Shown one piece after another: positions 50,501 through 56,500 of a stretch of 64,000 bases of DNA. Each line of letters opens with the position of its first letter. Positions within the stretch are counted from its first letter, which is position 1. The stretch comes from Carettochelys insculpta (Eukaryota > Chordata > Testudines > Carettochelyidae). The stretch lies in assembly GCF_033958435.1 (NCBI RefSeq), contig NC_134144.1:10782010-10846009 (forward strand), given 5' to 3'. Under the pieces are notes generated by a model. That model did no database searches, had not been told where the DNA came from, and worked only from the letters and a program-made list of their open reading frames with translations. The translations under genes and the position numbers were made by a program.

Positions 50501-53500
50501 ATGTGCACACGCAGTCAGTAAGACAGAGTCCTCTCCCCTCCCTGCTCCTGGTGGCATCAAATCAAACTGCGGCAGACTTGACAAATCTATTTGGCACGGT
50601 GCACTCCGCTATTCCTCTTTGAACCATGCGGCGAGCTGCACTGACGCACCCAGAGCAGTGTGGAATCTGCACATTAAATACAGACATCTGGGAGGTTTCC
50701 TAATGAAAAAGCAGCAGCGATTAACGCGAAGGGGGAAGCACGGCCAGCTCGCTGGTGCTCCGTGCACAGAGCTGCGCTGCAGGGCTCTGGGACGTGCAGG
50801 CGACTCAGATCAGAAGGTTTCGCACTCATCCTGCTGCTGTTGGAGGCTGAACGTTGAAGGGGAATAAACCAGTCACCCGGATTTCAGGGTAGGCAGGTCA
50901 ACAGAAAGCAATTACTTCTCCACCAGCCTCGGGAGGTGTGTGCTAACTTGAGCCCAGCTTAAAGGAGAGAGAGAGAGAGTGGAATGAGCATAAAGCAATC
51001 AAGAGGGAGAGACTGATTTTTGAAAGCCAAGGGAGAGAATAGGCTTGAAGGAGGCTGCATAGCTGAACTGTCTTTCTAAATACAAAGGGGACAGCTCGTC
51101 AGCTGGTGTCACCGGACACAGCTCCACTGACTCCTGGGCAGCTAAGCTGAGTGACACTGGCTGAAAATCTGGCACCTTTCGCTTTGTGGACTAGACCTTC
51201 AGCTAGCGTAGAACAACTTAGGTCTAACCAGGCCTGCTACCCTGTTTGACATCAGCTGAGGATCTGGTCTTGTGTTTTCAGAGTCAAATGGGAAGGAAGG
51301 ATAAATTCAGAGGGGACAAAAATCACCTTCTAGGCGTGGTCTACACTAGACCTTACAGTCAACTGCAGATACTCAATTCTAGATACAACAATTGCATAGC
51401 TCGAATCAACATACCTGCAGTGAACTGTTAGCTCTGTCCTCACTGAGTGAGGTTGCCGGGAGTGTTTCTCCCGTCGACCTCCCTTGCGCCTCACGACAGC
51501 AGGAGCAGAGGGGGTCAACTGCCGACCCCAGAGAGATCGATTTCACACGTCTTTACCAGATGTGTGAAATGGAACTCCGGGAGACGGACGCTTTGACCTG
51601 GCAAGCACAGACATATCCTAACTCTGCTTCACACTGAAAGGGACACTGGCTTGCAAATCAAGTGAAGCCCCAGCCGGCCCAAGCTGGTTTTACACGGCAC
51701 CTCTTTCTAACAGTCGTTTGGCCTGTATGGCGTACAAAAACAGTCCCAATGAAACTTCAAACTCCCCCGCTCGCATGTTTTGTTGTGCTCTGGAAACTCA
51801 ACCAACGCTCACCAAGAGGTCTCCTCAGGCCTAGGAGCTTTCTGAGACAACCTGGGCCCAGCTCGGAGGCAGCAACACGCTCTGCACAGTTTTATACTGG
51901 AATCATGTCACATCCTAGAGATGGGCCCTACCCACCATGTGCAGATCTGGATCCAATTTGCCCAAAAGTGTTTGGATCTGGAGTCTGGCTCAGGTTCGTC
52001 TCCAGGAAACGTGGAGTTTCATGACTGCAGTGTGAATCCAGAGGAGCTAGCTGATTTGCAGTGAGCTTTCAGAGGAAGGGTGGGCTGAAGGTTAGGGCAT
52101 TATTGCAGGATTCAAGAGCCCTGTGGTTAGTTCTCTGTTCCGCCACAGACTTTGTGTGTGACCTGGGCAAGTCACTTAGCCTGTCTGTGCCTCAATTCCC
52201 TCTCAGACCTCACCAGGGATGTTCTGGGGATAAATATACCAGTGTGAGGTGCTCGAACACAACAGTAATGGGCCCAAATAAACCCTTTGGACAGTTTGTT
52301 TGAAGCTCAGACACATGCTGAAAGACAGTTGTGGGGTAGGTGAGACCACAAGGAAACAAAACGATTGGACGGATGGCTGCAAAGCAGAGGCAGAGGGTTT
52401 CATGCCAGCAGTGGATCTGCCAATGGAGGGCTGAGAGCCTCACTCAGGCAAAAAAAAAAAAAATAAAGGCAGAGTGAAGGAACTTCACCTTCATTTCAGC
52501 TTTGTGCCCAATCCTCAGCAGGGAATGTAACACAACAGCTTGTGCTGATGCAATGCTTGTGTGGGAAACAAGTGCTCCTGTGCCCCTCAGTGCACATTTA
52601 TACAATCCGCTAGGGGAAAGCCAATGGGGCAGCCAACTTCAGCGCCAACCACTACAGAGCGCTAAGGGTACATCTAGAGGATGCAGAAGATCGACTTGGT
52701 CAGGGTCGATCCTCCGGAGTTCGATTTCCTGTGCCTAGTCAAAAAACGGAAAATGGAACTCTCTGGAGTCAGTAGTCAACCCCTGTACTTCTCAATATCA
52801 CAAGGAGTAATGGAGATCAGTGTGCGAGTTTTGCTCATCAACCTCCCTCAGTGAGGATGGCCAGGTAAGTCGACTGCAGATAAGTTGATTCTGGCTACAC
52901 AACTGCTGTAGCTAGAATTGCGTATCTACAATCAACTTACCTGCCTAGTGCAGACCTGCCCTAAGGGTCATTTCAGAAGTTCCTTTAATTAAAGGGCACC
53001 TGTAAAACCCCAGGCGAATTACAATGCTGCACCTACTTAACGCCACTTCTGTTTTATGTACATCTGACCGCTTTGCAGCCAGCTGCTCCTCTATCCATTC
53101 TCAAAAACACAGCACCCCACGAGCGTTCCCTTCATTGTGCACGCATGGTGCAGCCAGAGGCTCAAAAAGATCTCCAGGGGTCAAACATCCATACTACACA
53201 CGACCCACCTCCCCGCTCCTCCCCTCCTGGAGCGCCAGCAATGGCAGGCCCAAGAAGCCCTGGCAACTGTGATTGCTATTGCAGATCCCATACGCCTGAC
53301 AAACTGAATTGCTCCTTGTTATTTATTGTTCGCTTTATTCTCTAGGACACAGTGATCCCCTCTTAGGATTTGTGCCCTTTCATTTCCAGGCCTCAGTAAC
53401 TCCTGAATTGCAGTTTCATGTGGTTTTGTGATTGTTAACCCAGCATGGTGATGGGGCTCCAGCCATAAATGCTCAATGAATCTTGTATGGCAAAACACAG

Positions 53501-56500
53501 GCTGTGAAAAGCATTTTCTCCTTCATTTGCAGTCAAAGAACACACTGCAGGCTCTCGCCACTGAGCAAGGCACAACAGCAGCCAGGTTTTCCAAGGAACA
53601 GCGTCTTCTCATCACTCTGTCGATGAGAGAAATCATTTCTGGAGAACTCCCCACGCAGCCTGTCAGCTCTGACCCGGCGGCTCAGCAAAACAGCCCTCAG
53701 CAAACAAAGCCCTAAGTCAGTGAAATGGAGTCCCGCCTTTTCCCTCGCGCTCCCCCACCAATGGCCAGTGTGCAGCGGTTACGCAACGAAGAATTTACCT
53801 TATGGTTTTTACCATGCCGGTACATCATCCAATCCTCACCATTGGTGCTGACCTCCAGCTTGTAGGAGCGGACGTAGTAGCCGTTCTGCGTTTCTCTGGA
53901 GATGGCGCCCTGGGTAGCAATGGCTGTCAAGATGGTCAGGAAACGGAGGTCCACCTGAGCAGGGGGTGACGTGAGAGTGCAAAGAAGACAAGGAACAAAA
54001 TGTGATACCATTGCAACTGCCATGAGGCAGGCTCGAGCCTGGGACTTCTGGAGCTTATTGCAGGAGCCTCTACAGTCTGAGCTAAAAGCCAGCTGCCTCT
54101 CAGCTAAGGCTGTGGAGACTCCTTTTTTCCCTTTGTAAGTAGTCTAGGTGCCACTACATGGGACAGTGACTCACCCCCCATAGGTGCATGGCTTATACCA
54201 CAATGGACTGGATTATTCCCTCAGTTTAAAAAAAAACTAAGGGCCAAGGGAGCTTTCGTGGGACAGACCCACTTCTTCAGACCAACACGAAAGCTCACCT
54301 AATAAACCATTTTACTAGTCTTTAAAGTGCTACTTAAGGGCCAGGGGGTGGAGCTTGACTAAAGCTTTGTTGATTTATTCCCCTTGAGGCGCTAATGTCT
54401 CATTTTCTTTTGTTAGAGCAGGAAGACACAGCTGTGACTTTTGCCACTGCTGTCACCTGAATGCCCTGCGGGACGGTCACACAGGTTTGGAAACTCAGCA
54501 GTACTGTGTCAGGGTTGATTTTCAGACCACTAAACTCAATATGCTCCAGAGGGGAAAAAAAAACGTACCCCGCGCCACAGTTTTGCAGCAATTTTATACT
54601 TCCAGGGGACAGCAGTGACTCTGTGCATGGACAAGGGTAAACAAAATGTCTCACAGGCCACAGGTTGCTCACCGCTGCTCTAGAGAGTCTATTGAGGGAG
54701 CGTACGGTCAAGTCAAGACTTGTGCTGGAATGTTAGCAGGCCAGCAGCAAGGGCTGGCTCCTTTCACAAAGGCAGAGTCCTTCTGACTTCCCTAAGCAGC
54801 CGCTCAACCTCTGCCTGACCAAAAGGCAATGAAATGTTCCACAAGCCTTATGATTTTTCAAGAGTCAGTTCAGCAGTGTGCCAGTCAACGTGGCTCAGAC
54901 TGGAGGTGGGAGAAAAGCGGAAGGTTTGGAATGCAACGGTGGGGCTCTGCCAACGCTGGCTTTGCGTCTAGCAGAGACGCTTTTGCACAGTGTGGCGCTG
55001 CCGGGGTCGGTTACAAGGACCGCACAATGGTGCCAGCCAGGGCCAGCATGTCCTGTCAGCACTCACTAAGAACACAGCGCTGGCTGGGTCTCTAGCAGAG
55101 TGTGCTTTTGACAAAAGCAGTCCAGGGGTCAATTTCACACTGCACATTGCAGCAGCTGCCTGGCAACACAAAACCATTGTTAAGCCTAGTATTATAGTCC
55201 CAATTCCCCCATCTCTTCAGCACATGAATCACAGAATCATAGACATGTAGAGCTGGAAGAGACCATGAGAGGTCATCTAGTCAAGCCCCGCATGATGCAA
55301 CAGGGCCAGGTGGAACCAAATAATCCAGACCATCTCTGCAAGATGTTGGTCTAACGTGTTCCTAAAAACCTCCAAGGATGGAGATTCTCTTCAACTTCCC
55401 TTGACAACTTACTCTGGTACGTAACTATCTGCAGAAGTTAAAAGGGTTTTATAATATCTAACCTAAGTCTCTCTTACTGCAGATTAAATGGATTATTTCT
55501 TGGCCTACCTTCTGCAGACATGGAAAACTATTGATCACTGTCCTCTTTATAACAGCACTTAACATATTTAATCTTCTTTTCTCAAGGCTGAACCAATCCA
55601 CTTTTTGTAACCTCTCTTCACAGGTCAGGTTTTCTATACCTTTTATGATTGTCATCGCTCGCCTCTGGCCTCTCCCTCTAATTCGTCCACATCCTTATTG
55701 GAGTGTGGAGTCCCAAACTGCTAACCGTTTGCAGCTGAACTCTCCCCAGTGCTGACTGGAGCAACATCTTACATATGATACTTCTTGTAATACACCCCAG
55801 AATGAGAGTAGCACTATTCACAGCTGCATCAAATTGTTGGCTTATAATTTAATTTATGATACATGATAAGCCCCCAAATCCTTTTCAGTACTTCCACAGC
55901 CCGGTTACTGCCCACTTTGGTGTTGTGCGTTTGATTTTGCCTTCCTCTGTGTCTTTATCGAATTTCATGTTGTTGATTTCAGACCAATTCTCCGTTTTGT
56001 CAAGGTTGTTTTAAGTTCTAACCCTGTAGTACAAAACGCTTGCAATCCCCTTCAGAAAACTGCACAAGCACACTCTCGGCTTCCTGATCCAACCCATTCA
56101 TGAACACGGTGACTAGGCCCAGACCAAGTACTTGTGCTCAACCTACAGTATTTTCCATTTAGTCCATGTTTCCCTAGTTCACTTAATTTGTCAGGTAGGA
56201 CAGTGTCAAAAGTCTTAATGAAATTAAGACATAAATATTCAACCCCGATAGCTTAGTGCTCTGTTTCCTCTTCCTCCCCAGGAAGCTCTTACAAACCTGG
56301 AGGTACTCCCTGTTGGAGTCCACGTTGGGGGTCCATCCGTTGTCATCACTGTTTAGCCGGCTCTGCTGTGGGGTCCACCTCCCATCAGAGTAGGTGGAGG
56401 AGGCACTGATCTGTTCATTGGAGACCCTGCCGGATTCCATCCCCAAAGGAACGTTGCACTGGAAGTCTGGAGTATGCACACACACAGGCAAGTTTACAAA

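Larger units (their letters stand above)
43095..53798 (-). other. NRP2: NRP2 intron 7
   Basis: About 10.7 kb. It begins with a foldback element (43176-43600), then a decayed LINE ORF (43770-44101), MIRs (44150-44290 and 52095-52260), a hAT-like element (46434-46768), a GTCTGCACT-type element (46785-47060), a SINE pair (47440-47640), and two B-family elements (51337-51620 and 52665-52966). GA and GT runs lie near 45455 and 50965. The stretch 48240-51330 has no feature I can name. Confidence 0.82.
53955..56296 (-). other. NRP2: NRP2 intron 6
   Basis: About 2.3 kb, with a SINE tail (54245-54345), a possible hAT-like remnant at about 54455-54690, and roughly 1 kb of CR1 3' end (55228-56225) that stops only about 70 bp from the exon 6 donor. 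Confidence 0.82.
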
